Assembly (NCBI RefSeq): GCF_000144605.1
Contig: NC_014375.1
Coordinates: 2,688,501-2,752,500 of the forward strand
Direction: 5' to 3'
DNA from: Brevundimonas subvibrioides ATCC 15264
Lineage (GTDB): Bacteria; Pseudomonadota; Alphaproteobacteria; Caulobacterales; Caulobacteraceae
Length of the DNA stretch: 64,000 bases
In this document: piece after piece, positions 38,920 to 50,152 of the stretch
Numbering within the stretch: the stretch's first letter is position 1
Layout: every line of letters starts with the position of its first letter
Position numbers and translations under genes: made by a program
Notes under the pieces: model-generated
Databases searched by the model: none
What the model saw: only the letters and a program-made list of their open reading frames with translations
What the model was told of the DNA's origin: nothing

Positions 38920-40266
38920 TCAGGCTCCCAGGACTTTGGTCAGCGACTTGGCGAGGATCTGGATGTCGGCATCCAGCGTGGTCTCGGTGGCGGCGACCAG
39001 CAGGACGTCGTCCATGCCGACGCCGGGCGCCAGGCGGCTGTAGGGCACGCCGGCGAGGATCCGATGGTTGCCCAGGGCCTCGACCACCTCGGCGGCGGGC
39101 CTGGGCAGGCGGATGGCGAACTCGTTGAAGAAGCGCGGCGTCAGGATCTCGACACCGGGGACGGCGGCCAGGGCGTCACGTGTGGCCAGCGCCTTCTCGT
39201 GGTTCAGCAGGGCCAGCTTGCGCAGCCCCGTCTCGCCCAGCAGGCTCATGTGGATGCTGAACGCCAGGCAGCACAGGCCCGAGTTCGTGCAGATGTTCGA
39301 CGTCGCCTTGTCGCGGCGGATATGCTGTTCGCGCGTCGACAGGGTCAGGACGAAGCCCCGCTCTCCGTCCGCGTCGACCGTCTCGCCGCACAGCCGGCCC
39401 GGCATCTGGCGGATCAGCGACTGCTTGCAGGCGAACAGCCCGACGTAGGGTCCGCCATAGTTCAGGGCGTTGCCGATCGACTGGCCCTCGGCGGCGACGA
39501 TGTCGGCCCCCATCTCGCCCGGCGACTTCAGCAGCCCCATCGACACGGCCTCGGTCACCACGACGATCAGCAGCGCCCCGGCGGCCTTGGCGGCTTCCGC
39601 GATCTTCGTCACGTCGGTGGCGGTGCCGAACACGTTCGGGGTCTGGACGACGACGCAGGCCGTGTCCTTGTCGATCGCGTCGATCACGGCGGCTTCCGCA
39701 TCGATCGCGGCCGGCAGGCTGACGGTCTCGACGCCCACGGCGTGGACCACCGTCTCCGACGCCCGGACGTAGTGGGGATGGACCCCGCCCGAGAACACCG
39801 CTTTGTTCCGGCGCGTGACGCGCGTCGCCATCAGCACGCCCTCGGCCGTCGCGGTCGAGCCGTCGTAGAGCGAGGCGTTGGCCACATCCATGCCCGTCAG
39901 GTTCGCGACCTGGGTCTGGAACTCGTACAGGTATTGCAGCGTCCCCTGCGCGATCTCCGGCTGGTACGGCGTGTAGCTGGTCAGGAACTCGGACCGCTGG
40001 ATGATGTGGTCCACCGTCGCCGGCACATGGTGGCGATAGGCCCCGGCCCCGCAGAAGAACGGCACGTCCCCGGCCGCCGTGTTCTTGCCCGCGAGGTGCT
40101 TCAGCGCCCGCTCGACCTCCAGTTCGCCCATCACGCGCGGCAGGTCGACGAAACCGTCGCGCCTTGCAGGCTGCGGCACGTCGACGAACAGGTCGTCGAT
40201 CGATTTGACGCCGATGGCGGCGAGCATCGCCGTGCGGTCGTCGGGAGTCAGGGGCAGGTAACGCAT
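38920..40266 (-). CDS. gcvPA: Glycine dehydrogenase (P-protein) subunit 1
   Basis: 448 residues. [15 protein letters not shown] start, [40 protein letters not shown] and [14 protein letters not shown] are the standard N-terminal P-protein half. It lacks the PLP Lys, which is in subunit 2. Follows gcvH by 28 bases. Confidence 0.97.
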   Translation of the reverse strand: MRYLPLTPDDRTAMLAAIGVKSIDDLFVDVPQPARRDGFVDLPRVMGELEVERALKHLAGKNTAAGDVPFFCGAGAYRHHVPATVDHIIQRSEFLTSYTPYQPEIAQGTLQYLYEFQTQVANLTGMDVANASLYDGSTATAEGVLMATRVTRRNKAVFSGGVHPHYVRASETVVHAVGVETVSLPAAIDAEAAVIDAIDKDTACVVVQTPNVFGTATDVTKIAEAAKAAGALLIVVVTEAVSMGLLKSPGEMGADIVAAEGQSIGNALNYGGPYVGLFACKQSLIRQMPGRLCGETVDADGERGFVLTLSTREQHIRRDKATSNICTNSGLCCLAFSIHMSLLGETGLRKLALLNHEKALATRDALAAVPGVEILTPRFFNEFAIRLPRPAAEVVEALGNHRILAGVPYSRLAPGVGMDDVLLVAATETTLDADIQILAKSLTKVLGA

Positions 40267-40294
40267 GGCGGGGAGTCCGAGCGTGAGAGGGAAA

Positions 40295-40660
40295 TCAGAG
40301 GGTGGCGAGGAAGGCGTCGTAGGCGGCGCGGTCCATCAGGCCGTCGACCTGGGAGGCGTCGGACACCTTGATCTTGGCGAACCAGCCCTCGCCTTCCGGA
40401 TCGGCGTTGACGGTCTCGGGCGCGCCGGCCAGGGCGGCGTTGCCCTCGACCACGTCACCGGACACGGGCGCATAGACGTCCGAAGCCGCCTTCACGCTTT
40501 CGACGACGGCGAAGCTGTCGCCCTTGCCGAAGGTCTTGCCGGCTTCCGGGGTCTCGACGAACACCACGTCGCCCAGCTGTTCGGCGGCGTGTTTGGTGAT
40601 GCCGACGGTGGCGACATCGCCGTCCAGCCGAACCCACTCGTGATCCTTGGTGAAATGCAT
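40295..40660 (-). CDS. gcvH: Glycine cleavage H protein
   Basis: 121 residues. The lipoylated Lys is in [15 protein letters not shown]. It shuttles the aminomethyl group among the P, T and L proteins. Nine bases after gcvT. Confidence 0.98.
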   Translation of the reverse strand: MHFTKDHEWVRLDGDVATVGITKHAAEQLGDVVFVETPEAGKTFGKGDSFAVVESVKAASDVYAPVSGDVVEGNAALAGAPETVNADPEGEGWFAKIKVSDASQVDGLMDRAAYDAFLATL

Positions 40661-40669
40661 GACGGTCTC

Positions 40670-41785
40670 TCAGACTTTGGGTTTGCGGAAATAGCGTTGG
40701 GCGACGAAGGGCGTGTCGATCACCTCGGCAGCGGCGGCCCTGCCGCGCACGATGACCTGAAGGTCGGTGCCGAGCGCGGCGTGCGACGGCGGCACATAGC
40801 CCATGGCGATGTTGCGCCCCAGGGTCGGCGACGGTCCGCCCGAGGTGACCGTACCGATGACGGTCCCGTTCGCATCGGCGATCTCGGCACCCTCACGGGC
40901 CGGCGCGCCTTCCTTGACGCTCAGGCCCACGCGCACCCGCGCCGGGCCCTCGGCCCGTTCCTTCAGGATGCGCGCGGCGCCGTTGAAATCGGCCGCTTCC
41001 ATCCGCGACTTCGACAGGGCGAAGGTCAGGGAGCCCTCCACCGGCGAGGTGGTGGCATCGATGTCGTGGCCGTGCAGCGGCAGGCCGGCCTCCAGCCGCA
41101 GGCTGTCGCGCGCGCCCAGGCCGATCGGCTTGACCCGCGCGTCCTCGAGGATCGTGTTCCAGACCCGCTCGGCCTCGGCGGCGGGCACCGAGATCTCGTA
41201 GCCGTCCTCGCCCGTGTAGCCCGAGCGCGAGACGAAGCAGTCGACCCCGAACAGCATCAGCCGCGCGCAGTCCATGAAGCCGAACTCGGCCAGCACGGGC
41301 TCGTGGGCGATCATCACCTCGGCCGCTTCCGGCCCCTGGATGGCGATCAGGGCGCGGTCGTCGAGCACGGTCAGGGTCGCGTCGCCCGACAGGTGGGCGC
41401 GCCAGAAGGCGAAATCCTCGTCCTTGTTGCCGGCGTTGACGACCACATACAGGCCGTCGTGATCCGGCTTGCCCGCCATCAGGTCGTCGATGATGCCGCC
41501 GTCCTCGTTCAGCAGCAGGCTGTATTTCTGACGCCCGGCCTTCAGCGCCGCATAGTCGCCGGGCACGAAGCGCTCGAACTGGGCGATGGCGTCGGCACCG
41601 GTGATCTTGCACTGGCCCATGTGCGAGACGTCGAACAGGCCGGCGTGCTCGCGCGTCCAGCGGTGCTCGGCCAGGACGCCCTCGTACTGGACCGGCATGT
41701 CGTAGCCGCCGAACCCGACCATGCGCGCGCCGAGCGCACGATGCGCGGCGTTCAGGACGGTCGTCTTCAGGGTTTGATCGGTCAT
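40670..41785 (-). CDS. gcvT: Aminomethyltransferase (T-protein)
   Basis: 371 residues. Folate-binding motifs MPVQYEGVLAEHRWTREHAGLFDVSHMGQ and GYTGEDGYEISVP with LGARDSLRLEAGLPLHGHDID. First gene behind the riboswitch. Confidence 0.97.
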   Translation of the reverse strand: MTDQTLKTTVLNAAHRALGARMVGFGGYDMPVQYEGVLAEHRWTREHAGLFDVSHMGQCKITGADAIAQFERFVPGDYAALKAGRQKYSLLLNEDGGIIDDLMAGKPDHDGLYVVVNAGNKDEDFAFWRAHLSGDATLTVLDDRALIAIQGPEAAEVMIAHEPVLAEFGFMDCARLMLFGVDCFVSRSGYTGEDGYEISVPAAEAERVWNTILEDARVKPIGLGARDSLRLEAGLPLHGHDIDATTSPVEGSLTFALSKSRMEAADFNGAARILKERAEGPARVRVGLSVKEGAPAREGAEIADANGTVIGTVTSGGPSPTLGRNIAMGYVPPSHAALGTDLQVIVRGRAAAAEVIDTPFVAQRYFRKPKV

Positions 41786-41839
41786 GCGGACAGGCTTTCA
41801 GGGTCGCGTGTTGAGGCGAAAAGCTCCGCCGTCTTCGCG

Positions 41840-42045
41840 CCCCCGCTGTCTGTGAAACCTGAGAGATTCCGGCCCGGACGTATCCGTGCCTTGCTCCGTC
41901 GGCGCACCCCCGCGAAGGGGTGACTTTCCAGCGTCCGAGTGTTCTCGCGGTCCGTTTGCCTGAGCGTTTCCGGGGCGGTTGCGCCTTCGGCTCCGGGTCC
42001 GTCCGGTAGTGGGGAGGCTGGACGGCCCGATCTCTCCCGCGAGAT
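41840..42045 (-). promoter_or_regulatory. Tandem glycine riboswitch upstream of gcvT
   Basis: Read on the minus strand, aptamer 1 begins with GCGGGAGAG, has CGAAGGCGCAA then CGGAAACGCTCAGGCA. Aptamer 2 begins near ACTCGGACGCTGGAAAG, has CGACGGAGCAAGG and GGAATCTCTCAGGTTTC. These are the conserved cores of the two cooperative glycine aptamers. It lies directly before gcvT, where glycine should switch on expression. The remaining 42046-42168 is the promoter region shared with the divergent esterase. Confidence 0.92.
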
Positions 42046-42168
42046 CGAGACGACCTAGGCCCCGACTCCCCCGCCAAGTCAAGCGCGGCAAAGCGGTATC
42101 GGAACCCCCCGGGGCCTTGCGGGTTATTCCGGCACCCCCACAAGCCCCTCAAAACGCAAGGATTTCAC

Positions 42169-43203
42169 ATGTCGATCCTCGACAAGATTCTCGGCCAGTC
42201 CGACAAGCCCCGCGACACGCCGGCCAAGGCCGACCGTCAGATGCAGAAGGTGCTGGACGAACTGGCGTCGCTCGGCGGCAAGCCGATCGAGACGCTGGAC
42301 GCCGCCGAGGCCCGCCGTCAGCCGACCCCGACCGACGCGGTGAAGTCGCTCCTGCGCAAGGACGGCAAGGACCCGGCCGCCGATCTGGGCGTCAAGACCA
42401 CCGAAATCACCATCCCCGGCGCGGCCGGTCCCCTGCAGGCCCGGATCTACAAGCCGCACGAACATTCCGAGGACCGGCTGCATCCCGTGGTGGTCTATTT
42501 CCACGGCGGCGGTTTCGTGATCGCCGATCTCGACGTCTATGACGGCGGCCCGCGCGGCGTGTCGAAAATGGCCGACGTCATCGTCGTCTCGGTCCACTAT
42601 CGCCAGGCCCCCGAGCACAAATTCCCCGCCGCCCACGACGACGCGACGGCGGCCTGGAAATGGGTTCTGGCCAACGCCCAGACCTTCGGCGGCGACCCGC
42701 AGAAGATCGCCGTGATGGGCGAGAGCGCCGGCGGCAACCTGGCCATCAACGTCTCGATCGCCGCCCGCGATCAGGGCCTGCAGGCCCCGGTGCATCAGGT
42801 GTTGGTCTATCCGCTGGTCGGCAACGACCTGAACACGCCGTCCTACGTCGAGAACGCCCAGGCCAAGCCCCTGAACAAGGCGATGATCGAGTGGTTCGTG
42901 AAGAACACCTTCGCCAGCGAGGCCGAGACCGCCGACCCGCGCGTCAACGTGGTCGAGGCCGACCTGATCGGCCTGCCGGACTCCACCGTCATCCTGGCCG
43001 AGATCGATCCGCTACGCTCGGAGGGCGAACTGCTGGCCGAGCGTCTGGAACAGGCCGGATCCAGCGTGCGCCACAAGACCTTCAACGGGTCGACGCACGA
43101 GTTCTTCGGCATGGCCCTGGTCGTCCCCGACGCCATGGCGGCCCAGACCTTCGCGGCGCACGAGCTGAAGCGGGCGTTCGGCACGGCCATCCTGCCGATC
43201 TGA
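42169..43203 (+). CDS. Alpha/beta-hydrolase esterase (HSL family)
   Basis: 344 residues. Oxyanion HGGGF, nucleophile elbow GESAGGN, then the catalytic Asp (LAEIDPLRSEGE) and His (FNGSTHEF). No signal peptide; an N-terminal cap of about 70 residues precedes the core. It should hydrolyse short esters in the cytoplasm. Confidence 0.9.
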   Translation: MSILDKILGQSDKPRDTPAKADRQMQKVLDELASLGGKPIETLDAAEARRQPTPTDAVKSLLRKDGKDPAADLGVKTTEITIPGAAGPLQARIYKPHEHSEDRLHPVVVYFHGGGFVIADLDVYDGGPRGVSKMADVIVVSVHYRQAPEHKFPAAHDDATAAWKWVLANAQTFGGDPQKIAVMGESAGGNLAINVSIAARDQGLQAPVHQVLVYPLVGNDLNTPSYVENAQAKPLNKAMIEWFVKNTFASEAETADPRVNVVEADLIGLPDSTVILAEIDPLRSEGELLAERLEQAGSSVRHKTFNGSTHEFFGMALVVPDAMAAQTFAAHELKRAFGTAILPI

Positions 43204-43226
43204 TCGCCGTCACGGACTGACTGAAG

Positions 43227-43255
43227 AAAGGGCGCTCCCTGCGGAGCGCCCTTTT

Positions 43256-43256
<1 letters not shown>
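43227..43256. terminator. Bidirectional terminator between convergent esterase and adenine deaminase genes
   Basis: AAAGGGCGCTCC and GGAGCGCCCTTT pair perfectly around a CTGC loop, with T-runs on one side and A-runs on the other. It abuts the deaminase stop codon. Confidence 0.9.
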
Positions 43257-44693
<1,437 letters not shown>

Positions 44694-44697
<4 letters not shown>

Positions 44698-44933
44698 CTT
44701 TCGTCACGCGTTTCGCGCACAAGGACTTCCGATGGAGTGTGGCGAACGCCCGCGGTCGCACGGCGAAGCTCTTCCATGGCCCTGAGGGCATCGGCGCGTC
44801 GATTGTCGATCAGTGCGCGTTCGAGAATGTAGCGATGCTCCGCCTCCGCCGACCGACCGTTCTCGGCCGCGCGCTTCTTCAGCGCCAGGGCGATGTCGTC
44901 GTCGACGTTTCTGACGTGCAGGTTCACCGGCAT
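44694..44933 (-). CDS. vapB: FitA/VapB-like antitoxin
   Basis: 79 residues. MPVNLHVRNVDDDIALALKKRAAENGRSAEAEHRYILERAL is a ribbon-helix-helix of the FitA type, with a C-terminal segment that should thread into the toxin. Binds DNA and its partner; it overlaps the toxin gene by four bases. Confidence 0.88.
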
Positions 44934-44963
44934 CGGCGCACTCCTCTGCTAGCACTTATAGCA

Positions 44964-45734
44964 TCAGGCGTTCGACACGACCAGCCGCAGGTGGCCACGT
45001 TGGATCTCCGGCGTCGGCGGTGAGGGCTCGGGCGGGGGTGGACTCTCAGCTCTGGAGCGCCACCCCGTCGGTCGCTCGACATAGCCGGACGGGGTCAGGA
45101 CCCGCTCCGGCAGGCCGCAGCGTTCCAGCATGCCGGTCTCGATCTCGGTCCGGGCATGGGCCCATTCCAGAAGCTGGCGATTGTGCCCCCGTCCCGGCGG
45201 CGCGACGCTGACGATCCGCTTGTGCGGATAGCTTTCGTGCAGGAACCGGGTGGTGGCGGCGTGGTCCCCGTCCGTCGTCACGATGTAGGCGGTGTCGAAA
45301 CGGTCGGCCGCGGCGTCGGCGGCGATGGACAGGGCCAGGTTGACGTCGCTCTGCTTTTCCGTCGCGTCCATCCACTGGTGACCACAGGCATGGCAATGAT
45401 CGCCGTGCACGACGAAATGGCCCATCAGGCAGCGCACATCTCGCGCCACCAGCGCCGCTTCATAGGCCATCATCGCCTGCATCCGGTCCTTGCGCTGCGG
45501 CCGGTGAGCGCTGACCCAGACGGCGCCGGTCAGCCGTTCGCCTGGCGGCAGTAGGGCCCGCCCCAGGGCCATCAGGTCCAGCCACAGCAGCTCGTGCCGG
45601 TTCAGGTCCAGGATGGCGTGATGCAGGTTGAACCCGTCGACGTACAACCGGGCCCGCTTGCGGAAGACCGGCAGGCGAAAGCCGTCGCGGCGGATCGCCG
45701 GCGTCTGCCCTCCCCTCGTCCCCGACCGCGCCAT
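44964..45734 (-). CDS. NYN-domain (PIN-like) putative nuclease
   Basis: 256 residues. NYN acidic sites: RARLYVDGFNLHHA, DATEKQSDVNLALSIAADA and IVTTDGDHAAT. A zinc-like HCHACGHQW insert lies between the first and second. The C-terminus is Pro-rich and probably disordered. Family members are RNA- or DNA-acting nucleases. It lies upstream of the toxin-antitoxin pair on the same strand, 30 bases away, so it may belong to the same transcript. Confidence 0.82.
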   Translation of the reverse strand: MARSGTRGGQTPAIRRDGFRLPVFRKRARLYVDGFNLHHAILDLNRHELLWLDLMALGRALLPPGERLTGAVWVSAHRPQRKDRMQAMMAYEAALVARDVRCLMGHFVVHGDHCHACGHQWMDATEKQSDVNLALSIAADAAADRFDTAYIVTTDGDHAATTRFLHESYPHKRIVSVAPPGRGHNRQLLEWAHARTEIETGMLERCGLPERVLTPSGYVERPTGWRSRAESPPPPEPSPPTPEIQRGHLRLVVSNA

Positions 45735-45805
45735 GCCTCGGCCTCGTCCCGCCCCAGAGCGGTGCAGTTAACCCTGCGAAGCCGGCGGAGTCCGTGTCGT
45801 GAAGG

Positions 45806-47608
45806 CTACATCCGCTCCGGCGCGTCGATCCCCAGCAGGCCCAGCGCGATCACCAGCTGGTCCAGCGCCGCCTTCGAAAGCGTCAACCGCGAGCCCACCG
45901 TCGCCGGATCGGCGGCTGCCAGCACCGGGCAGGCGGCGTAGAATTTCGAGAAGGCCTGCGCCAGTCGATAGGCGTGCTCGGCGATCACATGCGGGCTGCG
46001 CTTGTCATAGGCCTCGACCACCGCTTGGTCGAAGGCGTCCAGCGTCAGGGCCAGATCGCGTTCGGCGGGTTCGGAAATCGCCACCAGTCCGGCCTTGGCC
46101 TCCTGCTCGGCGGCCCGGCGCAGCAGGGATTTGATCCGCACGACCTGGTACAGCAGATACGGCCCGGTCTTGCCCTCGAAGCTCATGAACCGGTCCAGGT
46201 CGAAGACGTAGCTGGTGGTCCGGCTGTTCGACAGGTCGGCGAACTTCAGCGCCGCGATGGCCACCTTGTGCGCCGTATCCTCGAACGTGGCCTCGTCCAG
46301 ATCGGCCCCCAGCTCGGCCTCGCGCAGACGATCGCGCGCCTTGTCGGTGGCCTGGGTGATCAGGTCGTTCAGCTTCAGAACCCCGCCCGCGCGGGTCTTG
46401 AAGGGCTTGCCGTCTGTGCCGTTCATGGTGCCGAAGCCCAGATGCTCCAGCGACCCCGGCTCGGCATAGCGGGCCAGGATGGAGGCGCGGAACACCTGCT
46501 CGAAATGCTCGGCCTGGCGCTCGTCGACGACGTACAGGATCAGGTCCGGATCGATCCGGTTCCTGCGGTCCAGGATGGTGGCCAGGTCGGTCGTGCCGTA
46601 CATGGCCGAGCCCTCGGAGCTGACGACCAGCAGCGGGGGCGGGCTGGGGGCCTCGACCACCGAACCGTCGGCCAGCTTCTTCTTGCGCGTCTCGCCCGGT
46701 CTGGCGACGTGCACCACCTGGGCCCCGTCGTCCTCGACCAGCAGGGCCTTGGTCTTCAGGTCGACGACCATGCCGGCGATCAGGGGATCGGCGTCGCTCT
46801 CGCCGTTCCAGAGGTCGAAATCCACGGCCAGGGTGCCGTACTCGCGCACCAGGGCCTCGCGGCTGACGGCCACGAAATGCCGCCACAGCGCCAGATAGCC
46901 GGGCCGTCCGCCCTGCAGTTCCGCCGTCGCCTTGCGGGCCCGGTCCCGGAACGCCGGGTCTTCCTTGGCGCGCCCGGCGGCCAGCGGATAGAGCCGGTCC
47001 AGGTCGCCCAGGGTCACGGGGCTTTCGGCGGGGAACGGCCCGTCGCCGTCGGCCATGAAGCCGTCGGCCAGACCCTCGTCACCGCAGGCCACGATCAGCA
47101 GCCCCATCTGGAAGCCCCAGTCGCCGAAATGGGCGTCGCCCGTGACGTCGTCGCCCCGGAACCGGAACAGCCGCTTCAGGCTCTCGCCGATGATGGCGCT
47201 GCGCAGGTGGCCGACGTGCATCGGCTTGGCCACGTTCGGACCGCCGAAGTCGATCACGACCTTGCGCGGCGCTGCGACGGGCGAGGCCCCGGCATGGTCG
47301 GCGTCCGACGCCACCTCGGCCGCGCGGGCCGACAGGGCGGCGTCCGCGATCTTCAGGTTGATGAAGCCCGGCCCGGCCACCTCGACCGCCGACAGGCGGG
47401 GATCGGCGGCGAGCCGCTCGGCCACGCGGCCGGCTAGTTCGCGCGGATTGGCCTTCAGCGCCTTGGCGGCGGCGAGCGCCCCGTTGGACTGGAAGTCGGC
47501 CAGGTCGGGGCGGTCCGAGGTGGTCACGCGGGCCAGGGCCGCGTCCACGCCTTCGGCGGCGAAGGCGGCCGCGACCGCTTCGCCCAGGGCGGTTCTCAGA
47601 TCGGTCAT
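45806..47608 (-). CDS. argS: Arginyl-tRNA synthetase
   Basis: 600 residues, class I. The HIGH motif is HVGH in [20 protein letters not shown]; the KMSKS region is replaced by [10 protein letters not shown], usual for this enzyme. N-terminal tRNA D-loop domain and C-terminal DALR domain. Its ATG overlaps the preceding secreted-protein gene (ATGA). Confidence 0.97.
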   Translation of the reverse strand: MTDLRTALGEAVAAAFAAEGVDAALARVTTSDRPDLADFQSNGALAAAKALKANPRELAGRVAERLAADPRLSAVEVAGPGFINLKIADAALSARAAEVASDADHAGASPVAAPRKVVIDFGGPNVAKPMHVGHLRSAIIGESLKRLFRFRGDDVTGDAHFGDWGFQMGLLIVACGDEGLADGFMADGDGPFPAESPVTLGDLDRLYPLAAGRAKEDPAFRDRARKATAELQGGRPGYLALWRHFVAVSREALVREYGTLAVDFDLWNGESDADPLIAGMVVDLKTKALLVEDDGAQVVHVARPGETRKKKLADGSVVEAPSPPPLLVVSSEGSAMYGTTDLATILDRRNRIDPDLILYVVDERQAEHFEQVFRASILARYAEPGSLEHLGFGTMNGTDGKPFKTRAGGVLKLNDLITQATDKARDRLREAELGADLDEATFEDTAHKVAIAALKFADLSNSRTTSYVFDLDRFMSFEGKTGPYLLYQVVRIKSLLRRAAEQEAKAGLVAISEPAERDLALTLDAFDQAVVEAYDKRSPHVIAEHAYRLAQAFSKFYAACPVLAAADPATVGSRLTLSKAALDQLVIALGLLGIDAPERM

Positions 47609-48279
47609 TGGGCCGGAGGGGTCGCCGCGGCCGTGCCGGCGTTGATGCGGAACCGGCTGCCGGAGCGGTTGAACTCGGCCATCTCGGGCGTCACCTCGAA
47701 GCCGACCAGGACTTCGAAATTGCCGCCGCTCGTGGTGATCGACGCGCGGGGAATGACCACCGACTGCTCTTCGGTCACCGACGCGGTGGACGATCCGTCG
47801 AAGTTCACCGGCAGGTCGAAATATTCCTTGGCCAGAACCGCTTCGTTCCGTTCCGTGACCGCGATCCAGTAGCGATAGGTGCGCTGGTCGCCCTGCGCCA
47901 TCGGTCCGCGCCCCAGATCGAACAGGATGTTCATCTGGACCTCGATCGGGTCGTCGTTGAAGTAGCGGCAGCCGGCGGTCACGCCCTGGATCTCGCCGGT
48001 ATAGCCGACCGCGCTGGCGGCGGTGCGGCCACCGTCGAGCTCGACGTAGCGGGCCGCGTCATAGAGCACCTTCACGAACGGGCACGGACCGGCGTTGGGG
48101 CGGCTGCGCAAGGGGGCGATCCGCGGCGGCCGCGCGTCTTCCTCGGGCTGCGCCTGCTGCTGGCCGCCCTGCTGCTGTCCCGTGCGGCCGCCTTGGCCGG
48201 CGGAACCATATTGGGCGGACGCGGTGCCGGCGGAGGCGAGTACCGCCAGGGCGGCGAGGGCGACGGTCGCAAGACGCAT
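47605..48279 (-). CDS. Secreted protein of unknown function upstream of argS
   Basis: 224 residues. Signal peptide ending TASAQY, a Gly/Gln-rich low-complexity linker, then a domain with two Cys (GPCPFV and [10 protein letters not shown]). Its translation is coupled to argS by overlap. This association is known in Caulobacterales but no function is assigned. Confidence 0.8.
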   Translation of the reverse strand: MRLATVALAALAVLASAGTASAQYGSAGQGGRTGQQQGGQQQAQPEEDARPPRIAPLRSRPNAGPCPFVKVLYDAARYVELDGGRTAASAVGYTGEIQGVTAGCRYFNDDPIEVQMNILFDLGRGPMAQGDQRTYRYWIAVTERNEAVLAKEYFDLPVNFDGSSTASVTEEQSVVIPRASITTSGGNFEVLVGFEVTPEMAEFNRSGSRFRINAGTAAATPPAQ

Positions 48280-48417
48280 GTATCGGAATCCGGAAATCTG
48301 AACCGCTGGCGGGGAACCCGGTCAGGCTTCCTGCCTGATAGCGGCTAAAGCGAGGCGTCGCAAACCGTGAAGCCCCCCGCAGTGGCGAGGAAGCCGCAGA
48401 AGGACTAGGTTGGTCGC

Positions 48418-49398
48418 ATGGACGCTCTCGCCCCCTCGCCCGCTGCGCCCCGCGCCGGACTCCGCCCCCTGACCGTGCGCATGGCCACGCCGCGCGGGTT
48501 CTGCGCCGGCGTCGACCGCGCCATCCAGATCGTCGAGCGCGCCATCGAGAAGTTCGGGGCACCCGTCTATGTCCGGCACGAAATCGTCCACAACAGGCAT
48601 GTCGTCGATCGGCTCAAGGGTCTGGGCGCCGTCTTCGTCAAGGAACTGGACGACTGCCCCGACGACCGGCCCGTGGTCTTCTCGGCCCACGGCGTGCCCA
48701 AGTCCGTGCCGGCCAATGCCCGGGCGCGCCAGCTTCTGTTCCTCGACGCCACCTGCCCGCTGGTGTCCAAGGTCCATGTCGAGGCCGAGCGTCACCACGC
48801 CCAGGGCAAGCACATCATCCTGATCGGCCACGCGGGCCACCCCGAGGTCGTCGGCACCCTGGGCCAGCTGCCCGAGGGCGCCATCAGCCTGGTCGAGACG
48901 GTCGAGGACGCGAGGACCTTCCAGCGCCCCGGCGACCAGCCCCTGGCCTATGCGACCCAGACGACCCTGTCGCTGGACGACACGTCCGAAATCGTCGGCG
49001 TGCTCAAGAGCCGCTTTCCGGAGCTGCCCGACCCGCACAAGGAAGACATCTGCTACGCCACCACCAACCGGCAGGAGGCCGTGAAGCAGCTGGCCGACGG
49101 GTCGGACCTGGTGCTGGTGGTCGGATCGAAGAACTCGTCCAACTCCGTGCGCCTGGTCGAGGTCGCCCTGCGCGCGGGGGCCCGCGACGCCCGGCTGATC
49201 GACGATGCGACGCAGATCGACTGGGCCTGGTTCGATACCGTCGACACGGTCGGCGTCACGGCCGGGGCCTCGGCCCCCGAACCCCTGGTCCAGGCGGTGG
49301 TCGCCGCCATTCAGGCCCGCTTCGACGTCCGCCTGGCCGATGATCCGGGCGAGCCGGAAACCGTCACCTTCAAACTGCCCCGCGCGCTGACGGTCTGA
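48418..49398 (+). CDS. ispH: 4-hydroxy-3-methylbut-2-enyl diphosphate reductase
   Basis: 326 residues. The three cluster Cys are in [22 protein letters not shown] and [18 protein letters not shown] and the SNS motif region (KNSSNSVRL) are present. It makes IPP/DMAPP. Divergent from the secreted gene above. Confidence 0.97.
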   Translation: MDALAPSPAAPRAGLRPLTVRMATPRGFCAGVDRAIQIVERAIEKFGAPVYVRHEIVHNRHVVDRLKGLGAVFVKELDDCPDDRPVVFSAHGVPKSVPANARARQLLFLDATCPLVSKVHVEAERHHAQGKHIILIGHAGHPEVVGTLGQLPEGAISLVETVEDARTFQRPGDQPLAYATQTTLSLDDTSEIVGVLKSRFPELPDPHKEDICYATTNRQEAVKQLADGSDLVLVVGSKNSSNSVRLVEVALRAGARDARLIDDATQIDWAWFDTVDTVGVTAGASAPEPLVQAVVAAIQARFDVRLADDPGEPETVTFKLPRALTV

Positions 49399-49400
49399 GC

Positions 49401-49889
49401 CTAGGCCTGGCTGGCGCGCCGGGCGTCCGGGTTCAGCTGCAGCATCCGCAGGTTCAGCACCGAGGCGATGGTGACCCAGGTCAGATAGGGGATCAGCAGC
49501 AGGGCCGCGAACGGTCTCAGGGTCCAGAACACCGCGATGATCGCGACCAGCGACAGCCACAGCAGGGCCACGTCCACCAGCGCCAGATCCATCCGTCGCC
49601 GCCCGAAGAACAGGAACGACCAGCCGGCGTTCAGCATCAGGGACACGACATAGAGGGCGAACGCCAGCGGAGACCCCGTCCCCACCGTCTCCCACACCAG
49701 CCATCCGGCCCAGGCGTTGATCGCGAACAGCAGGCCCCACACGATCGGGAACGCCAGGTTCGGCGGGGTCCACGACGGCTTGTTCAGCCCGGCATACCAG
49801 ACCCCCGGCTTGAACAGGCTGCCGCTGGTCGCGGCCGCGAAGTTCAGGCCGACGAAGACGGCGATGGCGATCCAGGCGGGGTGATCCAT
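49401..49889 (-). CDS. tspO: TspO/MBR family tryptophan-rich sensory protein
   Basis: 162 residues from MDHPAWIA. Five membrane helices; PGVWYAGLNKPSWTPPNLAFPIVWGLLFAINAWAGWLVW is diagnostic. Binds porphyrins and regulates tetrapyrrole-linked responses in related bacteria. hemF lies 3.2 kb away but is not linked. Confidence 0.93.
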   Translation of the reverse strand: MDHPAWIAIAVFVGLNFAAATSGSLFKPGVWYAGLNKPSWTPPNLAFPIVWGLLFAINAWAGWLVWETVGTGSPLAFALYVVSLMLNAGWSFLFFGRRRMDLALVDVALLWLSLVAIIAVFWTLRPFAALLLIPYLTWVTIASVLNLRMLQLNPDARRASQA

Positions 49890-49938
49890 GACGCGTGCAT
49901 AACGCAAAGCGCCCGGCTTGGCTCACCCGTTCTGGCGG

Positions 49939-50064
49939 TCAGACCAGGGACTTGATGTACAGGGCCAGCACGACGACCAGCCCCAGACCCACGGGGTACA
50001 GCAGGCAGCCGAAGTTGCGGACCAGGGCGCGCAGGCCCACCGGGATGTCGTCTTTCTGGGTCAT
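49939..50064 (-). CDS. Tiny single-pass membrane ORF (41 residues)
   Basis: A 42-codon frame too short for routine calling. It encodes a charged start (MTQKDDIPVGLRALVRNFG) and one strong hydrophobic helix (LLYPVGLGLVVVLALYIKSLV). It fills the gap between tspO and the M19 gene on the same strand. Codon usage is consistent with coding, but no ribosome site is evident. Confidence 0.5.
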   Translation of the reverse strand: MTQKDDIPVGLRALVRNFGCLLYPVGLGLVVVLALYIKSLV

Positions 50065-50152
50065 GGCCCAGCGGTAGCCAACCTTGACCATTCCCGACCA
50101 CCGTCCGCGATGTCACGCGGCGGCCTGTCGCAGACGCCTGTCGTCCTGCCGC

